Shown piece by piece: positions 13,646 to 27,560 of a stretch of 64,000 nt of DNA. Position 1 is the first letter of the stretch. Every line of letters starts with the position of its first letter. This DNA is from Zonotrichia leucophrys gambelii. Lineage: Eukaryota > Chordata > Aves > Passeriformes > Passerellidae. The stretch covers positions 97,281,412 through 97,345,411 of the forward strand of contig NC_088171.1 in assembly GCF_028769735.1 (NCBI RefSeq), in the 5' to 3' direction. A model generated the notes under the pieces. That model saw only the letters and a program-made list of their open reading frames with translations. It searched no databases and was not told where the DNA came from. A program made the translations under genes and the position numbers.

Positions 13646-15039
13646 TATTTCTTTTTAGTTTTAAATCCTGCAGACAGAAGGACATTTACTGTACTATATA
13701 CTTAAATAAATATGAAATTTCATGAGAAATACTAGCCCACCATTGAATTTATCCTAAAAAGTCCATTAGTCCTTTAATGCCAAAAATTCTTTTATTCCTA
13801 CCTAATTGCCTACAGAGTAAAACAAAAGTCTCAAGAGAGAATGGGGGAAAAAAAAGCTAATTATCTTGAAGTGAATCAAAGGGTATTGTTCTTGGCAAAT
13901 TTTCTCCTTGGTACAGCCATTAGAATTCCTGATAATGTGAGGAATGAACAACATTTAATTATTACTGTAACAAGAAACATGTAGAAGAGAAGTAAGGAAG
14001 TACTCAGCCAAGTACCACATTCCTATGTGAGTTAGAGAAGCACAAAGTTCTAAAAATCAGAAGCTTTGAATAATACTTTTTCTTTCCCTACTACACTTAC
14101 TTTCTGTCTCACAGTCTTACTAACAATATTTCATCTGGGATTTCATGATCACCCAGTATTACCTTCTGCATCCTTGACACCCACCTGGGATTTCCTAAGC
14201 AATATCTGCAGAGGAGCATCTCAGAACTGTGACCCACATCTCCATAGGATCTGGGATGTTGTACTTCAGAGGTATCCATCTCCAGTTCTTCATTGTACAT
14301 TTCCAAATTTACTCGACTTCCTGACAGGTGATTTACCCACCCCAACTGAATGCAAGTAGCTCAGTGAGAAGAACAGAGGATTGAATATTCAGATCTTTTC
14401 AGCCTAAACCTGGGCAATCGTATCATTCTATGTCTCCAGGGACAATAAACAGAACTTACAATTTCGCATTTTGCAAGAAACCTTTATGGCAACAAACAGC
14501 CAACAAAAAATGCATCTGCCTTAAAAGAAAAAATAACCACTTTAGTATCTTCAGTGATCATATATGCATATGATCTACCACCTAGGATAAACCACTGATT
14601 AATAATCAAACTGGTTTTTCCCTTCCTTTGGAAGGCTTCTAGTGACCTGTAAAAGACAGCAGTTTGCCATTCCAAGTCACAACTACATCATGGTCCAGGC
14701 CTACCAGTATTAAACACAATTCTTACTGTAAGCTATTTTGACTATACTACTTTCAAAAAGAAAAAAAAAACAGGACAAAACAAAACACCAAACCTAAAAG
14801 CCTCCTCTAAATCAAAGAGATTACTTGAGAGAAATAATCCATTTGCAAACTCAGATAGAAATGTACACATGGAATGATTAAAAAAAATTTGGACCAATCA
14901 GTATTTGGGTAACAAGAATCTAACTTCCATAAAACTCACACACCAAATTAGATAAATTAGTATTAGCTGAATTTACTTGAAACTTCCCACCTTTTGGAGG
15001 CCTTCCTAATCAGAATTACCATAGTTCAGAACTCATATC

Positions 15040-15450
15040 TCAAAACAGAAAATGCTTGTCTCTGGATTGGGCCAAACATAATTTTTACAATTCATTTTTC
15101 AGCTGCTAAGCTCCACATAATTGGCTAAAGTTGTTAACTACATTTTTAATTCTAACAGATGTTCTTTAAAAATATGAGAAGGGAAGGGTTGCAATTAAGT
15201 GAAAGATAAATTTTTCTGTTGTTCACAAAGTTTACGTATCTGTGCAAACTGGTTGCATACTTCTCATATGAATGAGTATGCTTGGTGTGGGAAGAGCTCT
15301 TCAAAATCAGCTTCTAAGGAGCCAGCTGGAAAGAAATAAATGATCAAGCAAATTAAAACCAGGCAATAGTGTCACTCAACCCTCTGGTTTCAGAGAACTT
15401 ACAGCACATGATTTTTAATGGCTTGGTTTCCTTGGCAAAAAAATGAAATA
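15040..15450. promoter_or_regulatory. Candidate conserved non-coding element in intron 1
   Basis: The stretch is free of recognisable repeats and dense in short motifs typical of developmental enhancers: a CAGCTG E-box at 15100-15105, several TAATT/AATTA cores and a CACATAATTGGC segment. The call rests on texture alone; no alignment was possible. Confidence 0.2.
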
Positions 15451-18400
15451 ATTGTTCAGGTCCCCAAGAGATCCATGATTTTCAATACCTAAAAGCTTTT
15501 TAATCTGCATTTGTTGAATTATACACAGATTTGAGGACATCATAATCTTTGAGGATTAATCACATAATAGCTAGCATAAAATGTTCCACAAATATATTGA
15601 AACACAGGCATGACAATTCATGGAGTGTTTAAATAAAAAACAAGACAGCACAAAGCTGTGAGGAGGAAAGGCTTTCCATCATTTAAGCTAATACACTGAA
15701 TAAACACTTTAAAAAATAACCTTGGCATAAGTAATAAAGCAGGCGCTAATTTTATAAAAATGTTCTTGAGAAGCTGTGATGGTGCTCACAGGGGTTTTCA
15801 GGTGAGGGAAGAGACGAGAATGTTGACTCCATGTTCAGAAGGCTTGATTTATCATTTTATGATATACATTACATTAAAACTATTCTAAAAAGAATAGAAG
15901 GAAAAGTTTCATCTCAGAAGGCTAGCTAAGCTAAGAACAGAAAGGAAAAGAATGATAACAAAGGTCTGTGGCTCGGACAGAGAGAGACCCAGCTCTGCCA
16001 CGACTGGTCACTAATTCTAAACATCCACACGAGACCAATCACGGATCCACCTGCTGCATTCCACAGCAGCAGATAACCATTGTTTACATTTTGTTTCTGA
16101 AGCCTCTCAGCTTCTCAGAAGGAAAAATCCTAAAAAGGGATTTTTAATGAAAAGATGTCTGCGACAGTTCTTGAGAAGTGGAGACTGTAAATTCTCACTT
16201 AAGCGTCCTTCACAATCACATATCCAAATCTCATAGGAAATGTCAGAACCAAAACACGCCATGTATGATGACACGGCATCCACACTCAAAGTCCTGCATC
16301 CCTTCTGCATGAAGGGTTTGCATGTGCCCCCAGTGCCATTTGCTGCACGCTTATTTCAGTGAAAAAAGCAAAGACCACTGCCTCAACCAACGGCGCCAGC
16401 AGAGTGGGACTCAGGGCCACCCTGTGACATCGGGCAGAATCCCACACAAGGGGCTGCACAGCCACCAAACTTCTCAGGAAGTAAGCAGCTGTAGGGTCTA
16501 CTCCACATAGATATCAGAATAAGGCTTCTATAGAGCAAAATAAGAAGTTATTTTATGATTGAAAGCAAGATATATCCCCTGTCTCAAATCTGCGCGATGT
16601 ATTATGGTAAATGAGGAAGGATTATAGACTTACTGAAAGTGCTTAAAAAATCAATCAAATTTTTCAAGATGTAAAGTTATGACACAAACAAGTGTCCATT
16701 AAGGCGAGGAAAAAATTAAAAATCATTGATTTCTGGGGAGTTAGGATCAATCTTTTTGAGTATGAAATTGAGTGTGCAACCTTCACCCAAGGGGCAAGCA
16801 ATCTCTTTAACCTCACCTAAGGGACAACAATTCCACCTCACTTCCAAAATAAGAAAGAATTGTTTTTTACTCATAAACCTGCTGTTTTCCTAATGATGAC
16901 AGCTTGCTTTCTCTCTGCTCAGCTTTACAGTCCTGAGTTAAGTGAAGATCAGACATGAATGATCACTGTACTTACCAGTGCAAAGAAAGGATAAGGAATG
17001 CTACAATTTATCCCTGACACAGACGTCTTGAAAGAGAAGCAACGCTGGCACTATCTTTCTCAAGAACATGATGGTCACATTAAGATCAGTCTGCCATACA
17101 GGAAGTGTCATTCAAGTCCTCCATCAACTGTAAGAAGACATTACCCTTATACCTATGAATCATATTGAAAGGGCAAGCTGTGCTTCTGAAAAAAAAAATA
17201 GTTTTTCTTACAGTCATCCCCTGATTCATAACAAGCCCATCAATTTTGTGCTTCCTAAAGGCACTCTCAGACACCCATTGTTACTACGCCACATCTTTTC
17301 CCAAGTAACTTGTTCAGGAGAGACACTTTTGAAGAAAAGAAATGGCAGAGAGAAAAGGAATTGGGAAACATGACAGTATTTGATCTTGAAAGACTGCTGT
17401 ATAAGTACTGCTCATTGATCATTAAGAATGGGAAATACTTAGTAATATTGAGATGCAATGACATTCATAATTTCTTCTGTAAAGGAAATTCTGGTTTAAA
17501 ATGAAGAACAATCTTACACACTGATAGTAGTATATTGATAAGCATTATTGATTACACCAGGGAATTGAAATGGATTTGGGTTTGTATGGCTCCATCCCTT
17601 TTCTAACAGTTCATTCTGCCATTTGCAAAGACATGCAATTCCACTTATTTTTTGAATAATTTTTTGATTTAAAATTAATGTTGTGAGGCCCTCAAAAAAT
17701 GTCATAAAACATTTCAAAGCCAGCAGAATGATATAATTTTTATGCAGTGAGCCCTGTAGCACTGCATTTCATCTGTCACGATGATATCTTAATATTTCAT
17801 AAATGTTCTTCCTTATTTTATGAATTTCAGGCAGTAATATAAAAAGCAGTCTGAGTAAAAAGAGTATTTGTTGAATAACATGTTTCCCTGGCACATGCAA
17901 GGGGACTTACTGAATCAAATCCTGCAGAATTATTCAAATGTTTGTCTGCATTGTTTATATTCTCCAATTCCAACATATTTTCCTCTTAAAATCAATTCAT
18001 TCAGGTTTCTACTTTTATAGACATCCATCTGATAAACATGAAAGTTAAGCACACACTTTAAAACAAATAATTTTATGTTCATTCCAATTCAGAACCACGA
18101 GAATTTTAGGACTGTGTTTAATTTTCGCATTCAAATCAAGGGTCTTGGCTTTCTGACCACAGTAACTTCATGTGGAAACTTTAATTTGAGATAGAATACT
18201 GTGACATTATCACAGAAACCAGTTGTTAGGCTTGGTTGAATAGTTGTTAGGTTCACTGGAAATGTTTGTTAGTTTGTTAGTTTTGTTTTATTTTTTTTAC
18301 TCTGTAATTAACTGCAAAGTTTTTAAAGACACAATATGTGTCCCTAGTTAAAAGCAGAACAAAAAAAACCTGAAGCTTCTTCCACTAATACAGAGACCGT

Positions 18401-21400
18401 AACTAAGATAATTATGTTTGTGTGCTGCTTAAAATGATGGAGTTGTCTGAACTTTGTGCCTAGATATTAGACAGATGCTTTTATTCCTAGCTTTAGTTTA
18501 TACTTTCTCTGATGTTTTGCAGTTAATTAAACCAACATTAGATATTTCTGTTAAAATAATTTACTTTTAATCTTATTATATCTTATAAATCTTACTTTTG
18601 TGTTTGCTTTTTTCCCCTACACAAGACTTGCTATATTTATGCTACCTTAAAAGAGGTATGGAACAACAAAAACATCGCCACAAAAGTAATTTTATAATCT
18701 GTCTGTATAGAATTCAACAGAAACTGAAGCACAGACTGTTTCCAAGCACAGTGTCAGATTTTTTTTTGGGGGGGGCAACTTTTTTAACAAAATAATGGCA
18801 GCATTCTCCGTTCTTAGGCAAACAGCATTTTCCCTTTCCATACACATTCAGTGTCTTGGAGCTTATTCACTCTAGCTCCCAAACACTACAGAGAAAAATC
18901 ATAATGCATAATATTTCAACTGTGAACTTTGTAGCCTATCACAGACTTGTACTTGAAACCTTTCATCAATACTATTATTAAATATTTTCTTACTATCACT
19001 TATTGTCTTTTTGTAATCTCATTGCCTTCTGCAAACATATTTCTGCTACTATTCCTCAGTTGCCCGCTAACAATGAAGCAAATGACATGGAAAAGTTTGT
19101 TTTGTTGATCTATTGTCCAGAACAAGTACAAATTGCAAATGATGAGCAATTACTAAGCTTCAGGAGTTCAAGACTGGAATTCTGCTTTAGGCTTATATAT
19201 AAAATATTGCACCATTAAATAATTAGACTACTGAAACGAAATAATTAGAGTCATAATGCTATAACTGTACACTTTTATCACTGTATGCATAGCTGGATTT
19301 TTACATACTACAGAAAGTGTAACTTAAGACCTAAGCCATGTAAAGAACCTAGATTGCATTTTCTGAAAGGAAAAACACATTTACAAAATGACAATGTATA
19401 AATACTTAGTATTTAGCACACCTGAAATTGTATTGTCCTAATAATGACTAGAATAAACCATTAAACAGGGCTGAAATACTTTGTCTAACCATGACACAAC
19501 TGGCATAATCCCCTAAGAAGATTTTTCTCCCCAGGAGGATAAATTTTAATTGCATTTTTTGTCAGTACAAAAAGTTATGGAAAAGCAATTTGTAGTTAGA
19601 AAAGCACTATAGCCTTCTATAGTAGAAGATGTCCATTACCAAATGTGACTAGTCAACCAGACTCTTGGCAGTCGTGAATGAAAGAATTTCATTTCACAAT
19701 TAAAAAAGAATCCAACATATTATATCACTGATTAGCATATGCACCTCTTCATTAAAAGGGACTGAGTTTGCCCTATCATAGTACATTTATTCACTGAATT
19801 TTAAATGCTTAAGTTTGGACATGAAAATCTGCACTTCTAATTAAAGATGTGCAGAGGGTTTAAGTGAGCCAGGCACTCAGGATTTTTGATATAAGGTTCA
19901 TACTGTAAGTACAGGTCCTAACTGTGTTAAAGACAAAAGGCATGTTATGTGGTTTTTGGCTGACATACTCTCCATTTTACCAATGAAAAATAAAATGGAA
20001 ATGTGAACTCTAGTGATCTTACACATCGTGAGCAAGGCATAAAGTGGGCCACAAGGGCTTCGGGATAACTTCTGGAGTAACTATAGAGGAAAACAGAAAT
20101 AAAATGATACAGAGTTCTGGTAAAGAAGGAATGAAATCAGTTAAAGAATCACTGAGAAATCAGGCTAAAACAAAAAAAAAAGGAGTGAGAAATTAAATCA
20201 GACTTACTAAAGAAGTTCTACACCACTCTCATAAAAAGTCCCCCTTAAAATAATTTACTTTTATTAGTATTGAGGCAACTAATTTCATATGAAATAGTAG
20301 TATATTAAATTGAATCTCAAGTGTGAAGATGATAGTTTGATTCCTATTCTTCTGTCAGCATCCTTACTCTTCTCAGGGCACCTTATCCACACTAAAAAAA
20401 AAGATTCAGTCTCATGTGAATGCATAACCAAAGAAAAATTTCTCCAATTTTTGCAAGAAAAATTATATGTTCAGCTATTAATACAGTTGCTATCAATATA
20501 AGGCCTACTCTCCCACCTTCAAAGCACACCTTGATGACATTAATCCAGAATTATTTCATCTGCAGCCAGGGATAAGCTTAACATAATGGAATCTTTCTGA
20601 AGTCAGGTTGATTAAAACAGCCCTATGAATGCTAACCAAGCTAAAAATAGGTGCTAAATTATTTTAATCTTGTTATTGAATAGTAACAAGACGTCACAAA
20701 ATGAAACCAATTTATATTATACAAATTGGTTTCTCTGCTCTAAAAGATCTCGGGAAATGGCAGGGCATTTCATTATGGGTGTGAAGGAAGGAAAAGAGTT
20801 GCAACACTCGAAGACTTGTTTCATACGACTGTGTTTTCCACATAAAAACAGGTTTTAAAAGATTTGGAGCAAACATATCCTATAGATCATAGAATTTGGG
20901 TTAGACCCTCTTGAAAAACCTGAAGAAAAAGTGAGATTTAACCCAAAAGAATGTGAAGTCTCAATAGCTTTGCACGTCCAAGCTCAGGCACCTTTTTAAA
21001 AGCAGTGCAGAGGATTGCCTGCTATTTGAAACATGACATGCACATGCTTAGGAATTATGTCTGGCAGATAAACACATCATCACATCCAGCCTCCACTGGC
21101 ACCCTCAGCACAGAGCTCCCTGCCCAATTCACAGCCTGATGCCACAAGGACAGTGGGCATCACTCCCTGCAGCCTCAGGTACGTGGGAATGTGAAACGGT
21201 GCACACAACAGCTCTATAACAATGACAGTGTAAGAACAAACACACAGACAAAAATTCTTCCCAAAAATGAGCCTTTCCCCATCTGACTGCCATTCTCCTT
21301 GCAGGATGACCTAAGACCTAAGTGCCTAAGTGCAAAGGCAAAGTTTTTAACATATAGACACACAAAGAGGTTATTTACTGCAGGACTTGTTGCTGAGCCA

Positions 21401-24400
21401 CACTGTACAACACACAACACATATAACCAGTATGTAAAACATTTTCCAGCATAACAGTTTGTGCAAGCAGTCTTTGAATGTTGCTGCTGTAGGACCTTTA
21501 AATGTCTGTCATGGAAGGGATGGCCATGCTCTCTCAAACCAGGAAGATTTTTAGTTATCCTGTGCAAAATTCTCCATGCAGCCTCACGGTCACCAAATCT
21601 GTTGTACAGGAAGAACAACCTCTATCCCTTCCTGTACGGTTTCTGCAGGATCACTAGCAGAGGCCTGGCATTAATTGTACATTGGGAGTCTTCCTCATAT
21701 TGCATCATATGTAAAATGAAAGATACCTTTGTCCTCTCAGTGCTTTGCCACCTATGTGCTTGGATATGTACTGAAGTCAGCTCAGCTCTCCTTTAATGTC
21801 AGTGTGTTAGACTCATTTACTTATAAGAAAAGGATAGTGAAATAGTATAAACAACCAGAAATACTGCATAAAACCAGGGTCTGACATAAGATTGTACTGC
21901 ATCATTTCATAAGCTTCAAGGAAAATAACCACAAAACAATTCCATATAAGAGACACATTTTAGGAGCACTTGTCTTCCAAGAATTTAAAGCATTGATAAT
22001 ACAAGAGAGTTGCAGGCCAATACTGCATAGAAATTGCTCAAAGGCCTTTCAGACATAAAATTGTGAAGCTGTTTTATCTAAAGGCCAGGAAATGCCTGAG
22101 GTCTCAATACTCCCCAAGTAAATGCAGAAAAATATTGAATCCAGGCCTACAAGTGTACAGCACATATTCACATAATTGTCAGTCTTAAACCTGCATAATT
22201 CAATTTCTCACAGTGTTATTTAGTAAGTTCTCAGATTCCAGTTTCTGTGAGAAGATAACCACATATGATCCCATTTTTGATGGAAAGATTAAAGACTGCA
22301 TAACATAAGGAAGGAAAATCCTATCTTATGTAAGATAAAAATAGCTTAAAATCCCACAGACTGAAATCAAGATTTTCCTTTTATAGTGGAATCTGACTCT
22401 AAGCTACCAATACTGTCATTCCTGCCATTCCAGAGGTGATCTCTCAATAGAAGTCCTGAGAAACACTACAGAAACATGCACGGAGGAAGAAGCTTCTGTC
22501 ATAGCACATATCATAATAACTTCAAATCAGTATGAAGCCTTGCTACTCACTGACTGACAATTCAGAAATACTTTAGACAGGTGAAGCTCTTACTATGTGC
22601 CTTATGCATGGCCTTTTAAGCAGAGTTGCAGAGACATATCTTAGAGAATTTTTCAAATAAATTAAATTGCATTCAGCTATTTGTCTGAAGTAATTTTGGT
22701 GAAATTAAATATATTCCTGTACTTGATTCCTGCTCCTTTGTCATCTCTTTCACAATCTAGATGCATAGCTATTATAGGAAGTAACTTTAGAGTTTAGACA
22801 AAAATGTGAGGTAAGAACTCTATCTAATGGTACTATTATTCACACAGCTAATTTATCTTTTTTTATTTTTGCAACAAAAAATTATTATTTTTGTTTAACT
22901 CAATTGCAACAAGGAGTTGTAAATGCCAAACATACTCCTTTAATTACTACAATAATTTATGCTTTTGTCAGAAATTACATAAAACAATTGAAAGAAGTAT
23001 TCATTTAAAAAATCAGCATTTTATTCAGGTAAGAAAGGCCACAGACTATAAGGTAAAAGGATAAAATGACTTTTATATTCACTAGTGTAAATGCACGTTA
23101 GGTTGTGCAACAACCTCTCCAACAATGTTACCAGGAAAGAGAAACATTCAGCAAATTCACCCTAAATTAAGGGATCATGAAATCTTAAAGAGGGAGGACT
23201 GCAAAGATCAACCGACTTACACAGTGCTTGAACTGGTGTGAAAAACAGTGAAAGTTTGGAGGATGTCTGCACTTACATACCTTCTCAAAACAAGCTGGGC
23301 TTTTAATGCTGTGTTCAATCAACCTCCTGCTTGCTTTTCCATCAGTGTAGCATCATTGCATAAACACACAATCAAAAAAAAAAAAAAAAGAAGAATGAAT
23401 TTTGCTGAGCAGCCACATTAACTACATGAGAGGACACTGATTCTCAATGCCATAAATAAGACTGTTACTCTTATCACACGTTTCTGCACTTTACAAATAA
23501 AGAGCTTGGCATTCTTTCACTCTGCATGGGTTGTCTTCTCACTCAGCACTTAGTTTTGCATCAGTTCCACTCGCTGGAAGCTTCTTATTCAGATTTAATC
23601 TAATACTGATGATTATTACCAAGACAACAGGCAGAAAAGGGAGGGTGAAATATGAACACAGAGCTTGAAAAAGATTATTCTCATCACTGATGAGACAAGA
23701 ATCACATAGCAGAAAATCAAACCATGGAATTTCCTGTGCCATCAAAAGGCTCTTAAATGTTTGATTGGAGAAACTAGTTAGCAAAAACTGTCCAAAGAGA
23801 GGAAACACATTTGAATCGAACACTGCTGAGAAAGCAGCATGTGAGAGTTTCCCAAGGATTGATAAGCTCTGGAGACCAACTGTCCCACTGAGACTGCAAG
23901 AGCTGCTACACCCCTGATGCTGGCAGGCCTGCTAGAAGGATAAGGCACACAGGCACAGACAAACACCAACAAAATGTTGCACAGCTCATGCCACCCAAGA
24001 AGGAGCTCCTGGTGCTCACAGACAAGGCTATGGCATCATTTGCAGACCTGGTAAGTGAGCAGCCCCCTGAAGCTCTTCCTCAACACCCAACTAGAAGCCC
24101 CTCCAGGCATGCCTGCACAGTCCCCTGCTTCTGGGTACATTGCCTTACTGAATAAAAGGTGTCCAACCAGAAATACTGGTTGTGATTTGTGTATCACCTC
24201 AAGTACTACTTCTAAGACGAAAAAGAGAATTTACAATGCTGACAAAGAGGTAGTATGATGGCTGTTTGCAGAGATGAAACCAAGAGAAACATTATCTTAA
24301 TTGTCTGCAGTTTTCAAGGCCTCCAGTAGAGAAGATATTAGCTAAGAGCAAAGCTTGAGCAGTGTGCTGGCATTAACTGGGCTCCAAAGAAAATGGTCAT

Positions 24401-24527
24401 ACTGCCAAATGTAATTTTTCCAGCTGCCAAACCTTGATAAGTCCAAAGTCCTGTGACCTTGGATAGAAATTAAATCTTTGGAGACTCATGGGTAGATTTC
24501 CACAAGGGAAAAGATGAAGAACAGAGG
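15451..24527. other. AT-rich intronic DNA, no gene seen
   Basis: No coding or RNA gene recognised. It includes a T9/G8 homopolymer junction near 18758-18776, a 16-base A run at 23374-23389, and a somewhat GC-richer patch at 23860-24170 that may be an old repeat but could not be classified. Open frames such as 21214-21618 (minus), 21461-21796 (plus) and 16107-16510 overlap one another on opposite strands and look like chance. Confidence 0.5.
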
Positions 24528-24800
24528 TAAGTAGAGACAGGACAAAAGGAAATGGCCTCAAGCCATGCCAGGAAAGGTTCAGGTGGAACATAATGGAGAA
24601 TTTTTTCAGAGAAAGCATTGTCAAGCACTGGAATGAGCTGTGCAGGGAAGAAGAAGGGTCACCATTCCTGGGAGCATTAAAGAACCAACTGGACATGGCA
24701 CTTGTTGCTATGGGTTAGTTCACATTGTGGTGTTTAGTAAAAAGTTGGACTTGATGATCTTGGAAGTCTTTTCCAACTTTAATAATTCTTTGATTCTATA
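24528..24800 (+). mobile_element. CR1 LINE, 3' end fragment
   Basis: This is a classic 5'-truncated avian CR1 copy. Translated in the plus frame beginning at the AGAGACAGGACA stretch, it gives the C-terminal CR1 ORF2 pattern, including KGNGLK, FRWNIMENFF, VKHWNEL and LDMALVAM, then a stop at about 24717. The 3' UTR follows with GTTGGACTTGATGATCTTGG and TTTTCCAAC, ending in the family's ATTCTTTGATTCTAT-type tail near 24785-24800. The reading frame is uninterrupted over about 60 codons, so this copy is only moderately decayed. It is antisense to DOK6. Confidence 0.9.
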
Positions 24801-27404
24801 AAATGAAGGGAGATTATGTTGACAGAAGCTGCTTTTGTGGGGCAAACAAAAGCAGGAAAGAAATTTTTTAGAGTTTTGATTACTGGAATTGAAGTAAGCT
24901 GCTGACTCAACAGCACTGACAGCAGATGTGTAAAAGAAAGAGGTTCAGAGAGTTTGAGAGAGCAAAACACAAATTGTAGCTGTTTTTTTTCTATTATTCA
25001 TCATAGATGACTGTTGAATTGCCTTAATGTAGGTATTAAAGGGCCAACTGAAGCCTGGAACTAAAATATGAACCTATCTTCCCTAATCTTTCCCTTTTAT
25101 GTTTATCCTGACCATATATGATTACCATCCCTGAACTGGATGATCCCAGGCTTGCCTTATCTTCTTTGAAAACGATATCTGACATCATGTGTTTAGCTGT
25201 GTTTTCAAATGTGACCAGTCAAGTGCCTGAAATTTTACAGGGGTTTTTTTCCAGTTACATCAATAATACATTAGTAACCACTGCAGTTGTGAGAAAGGAA
25301 ATTCAAAAGGCAGATCTAGCCAAACATTTAAAATTTAATGACTGTATTGCAACATGTGTGCAGCTTATATATTATCCTGTTAGAACATGCTGTCATATTA
25401 GTGTGCAGTTAAAACAGCCTCATGGTAAGGAATCAGGTAGGACCTTTTCTCCTGCAGCAAAATCCCTCCTACACAAGACTACCAAGTATTGCAGGCCTAA
25501 AGTCCCATTATAACAAGTGTAAAAATGCTAGAAACTAGAAGCTGCAATTTTAGCTACCTAGCTTATATTCCTTTATTCCTCATTTAGAAAATGTTTTTTC
25601 ATACATTATATTGCTGTTTCTAAAGTTTCCTTCATTTGCTCATTCCAACAGCTACTTCTGTTTCACCACATCTATTTTCTGCTTGTCCAGCACTGTCTGA
25701 AATCTCTCTCCAGGGCAGCGACATTGTATTGTGAAAGAGAGTGAATCAAGTTAATAGCCATGCTTTCTACGTTTATGATGCATCAAAGAGTTGTAAGCGG
25801 AAAATGCAACTACAGAAACAAACTGTTTCTTCATTTGAGCCTTTTTTCTTCTTCTTTTTTCATTTTTTTTTTCTTCCTAGACTGCATGCCTTGGTCCACA
25901 GAAATTTCGGAAAAATTCTCTTGGAGTAGTAGAACTCCTACTTGCTGAAATCAGATCAGATGTCTGCCCTAAAACCAGACATGACAGAAAAGAATATAAG
26001 TTATTATTCATTCTGTTTACCTTATACAAATGACAACAGCAAACAGAAGAATATACTGGACAAGAACTCACAAGAAAGTTTTTTAAAGGAATTGACAAAT
26101 CCAAATGGAATAGAGGTATGAAAATATCAATTGTTTCATTCTTATTAAATCTTTTATTACTATTATATTCAAATTAAACTATTTTGTCCACTGCTTTTTA
26201 AAGCAGGAAATTCTCTTTAGTCCAAGATATTTTGCTGAAACATATACATACAAAGTAGTAAATGAGTACAAGATGCCCTAGGATATGACTTTGTCAATCA
26301 CAGGAGTGTAACACTTAAGTGCAATTAGCCCCAGAAATATCTGCATTGTATGTGTTAACCACAAGTTTTCTTCTTAATTTACATGAGGAATAAAAAAGTT
26401 ATCAAGAACCTCCTTCATCTGCAAACATCTTAACTACTTACTCAAATCACTCAAACACCCTCAATCAAATGCAAACACCATGACCAGAAACTGACTAGCT
26501 TGGTAGAGCCCTCTACTGATTACAGAGAGGAAAGGAATAATAACAAATTATTTATCTCATCACTGATTTCAGATTAGGCAAATATGTAAGCATCAATTAC
26601 TGACAAAGGCAATTTTCTATTTGAAATTTGTTTACTTCGGGTAAAGCAAATAAAAGTTCTGGACAGGTAAAGCCCAATAACAGACCAAATTGTGGAATTA
26701 TTATTGTAGAATATAAAGCAAATAATAATGTCCATTAACACACAATTTTAATGTGCATTAAACTCTAAACTTTATGTTTCATAACTTTGATTTGCTATTT
26801 ACACAGAATATTGGAATTACCACCTCTCTCAGCATTGCGGCAGGCAGAAAAAATACCATCATGTTTGTGCTAATATATTCTATAGAAAGATAAAAACAAG
26901 TCACATTTTATTCTTCTAAAACTTTGTCCTCCAAATTTTAATTCTGCATCACAATTTATAAGGGGAAGAAGGTATCCCAGAAAAGAATTGGAACAGGAGA
27001 TAAAACAAAAACTTACATGACCATTGACAGTAAAACACTACACAGGAATTAGCACAAGCAGGATTTAGTTCATAAAGTTCATGCAGGAAATGCTATTTCA
27101 AAATTACTGGTAGAAAATTAAAGACAGAACTGTAATATAATATTGCCAACACTCACATCCAGATTAAGTGCAAGATTTAATATGTCTAAAATGTTACCTA
27201 GTTCAAGAATGTATTAGTTTATTTCCCACTTAGTAAAAACTTACTATCTTATATTGTTTGTTTCACACTTCAGTGAGGTGAAAGGAAAAGGCAGAGAAAA
27301 GCTCATGACTTGCTGCCACTGGTATTTGACAGAAGACCCTTTTCTATGCTAAGGGAGTAGATAGATGCATTTCTGTAACTGTTTCTTGGCAACAGAAAGG
27401 AAAG
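24801..27404. other. AT-rich intronic DNA, no gene seen
   Basis: No coding segment identified. The 131-codon frame at 25118-25513 has no recognisable domain and ordinary composition. A polypyrimidine tract lies at 25847-25879. Confidence 0.5.
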
Positions 27405-27560
27405 AAAGTGACTTTTCTTTTTTCCTTTCTCTTTGGTTTTTTGTTGGGTGTTTTTTTCTGGTTTTTAGGGGGCTTTTTTCTATTTTTGGTTTGGTTTTTG
27501 GTGGGTGGTTTTTTGTTTGTTTTTTTGGTTTTGTTTTTTTAAAAAACCCCACCCACAACG
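27405..27560. repeat. G/T-rich low-complexity tract with an imperfect hairpin
   Basis: The plus strand is almost only T and G over about 140 bases and then switches to AAAAAACCCCACCCAC. The arms 27501-27514 (GTGGGTGGTTTTTT) and 27541-27556 are complementary apart from a two-base bulge, with a loop of about 26 bases. Open frames on both strands here (Phe/Trp/Val-rich or Lys/Pro-rich) are products of the repeat, not genes. Confidence 0.8.

Larger units (their letters stand above)
7431..15039. other. AT-rich intronic DNA, no gene seen
   Basis: Unique-looking intron with simple repeats only: an A run near 10315-10328, a 2 x 15-bp tandem duplication at 12989-13018 and an ATTAGT tract at 13614-13645. 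Open frames of 60-97 codons (for example 10939-11163, 12142-12396 and 14066-14359) show no domain or conserved motif. Confidence 0.55.

Noticed and set aside
21214..21796. Overlapping 134- and 111-codon frames on opposite strands
   Set aside because: Mutually antisense with no recognisable motif; treated as chance frames.
25118..25513. 131-codon plus-strand frame as a possible gene or exon
   Set aside because: No domain, no supporting splice sites or promoter, and AT-rich intron composition; a frame of this length can arise by chance in 64 kb.
27349..27558. Lys/Pro-rich and Phe-rich short proteins on opposite strands
   Set aside because: Both are readings of the same G/T low-complexity tract.
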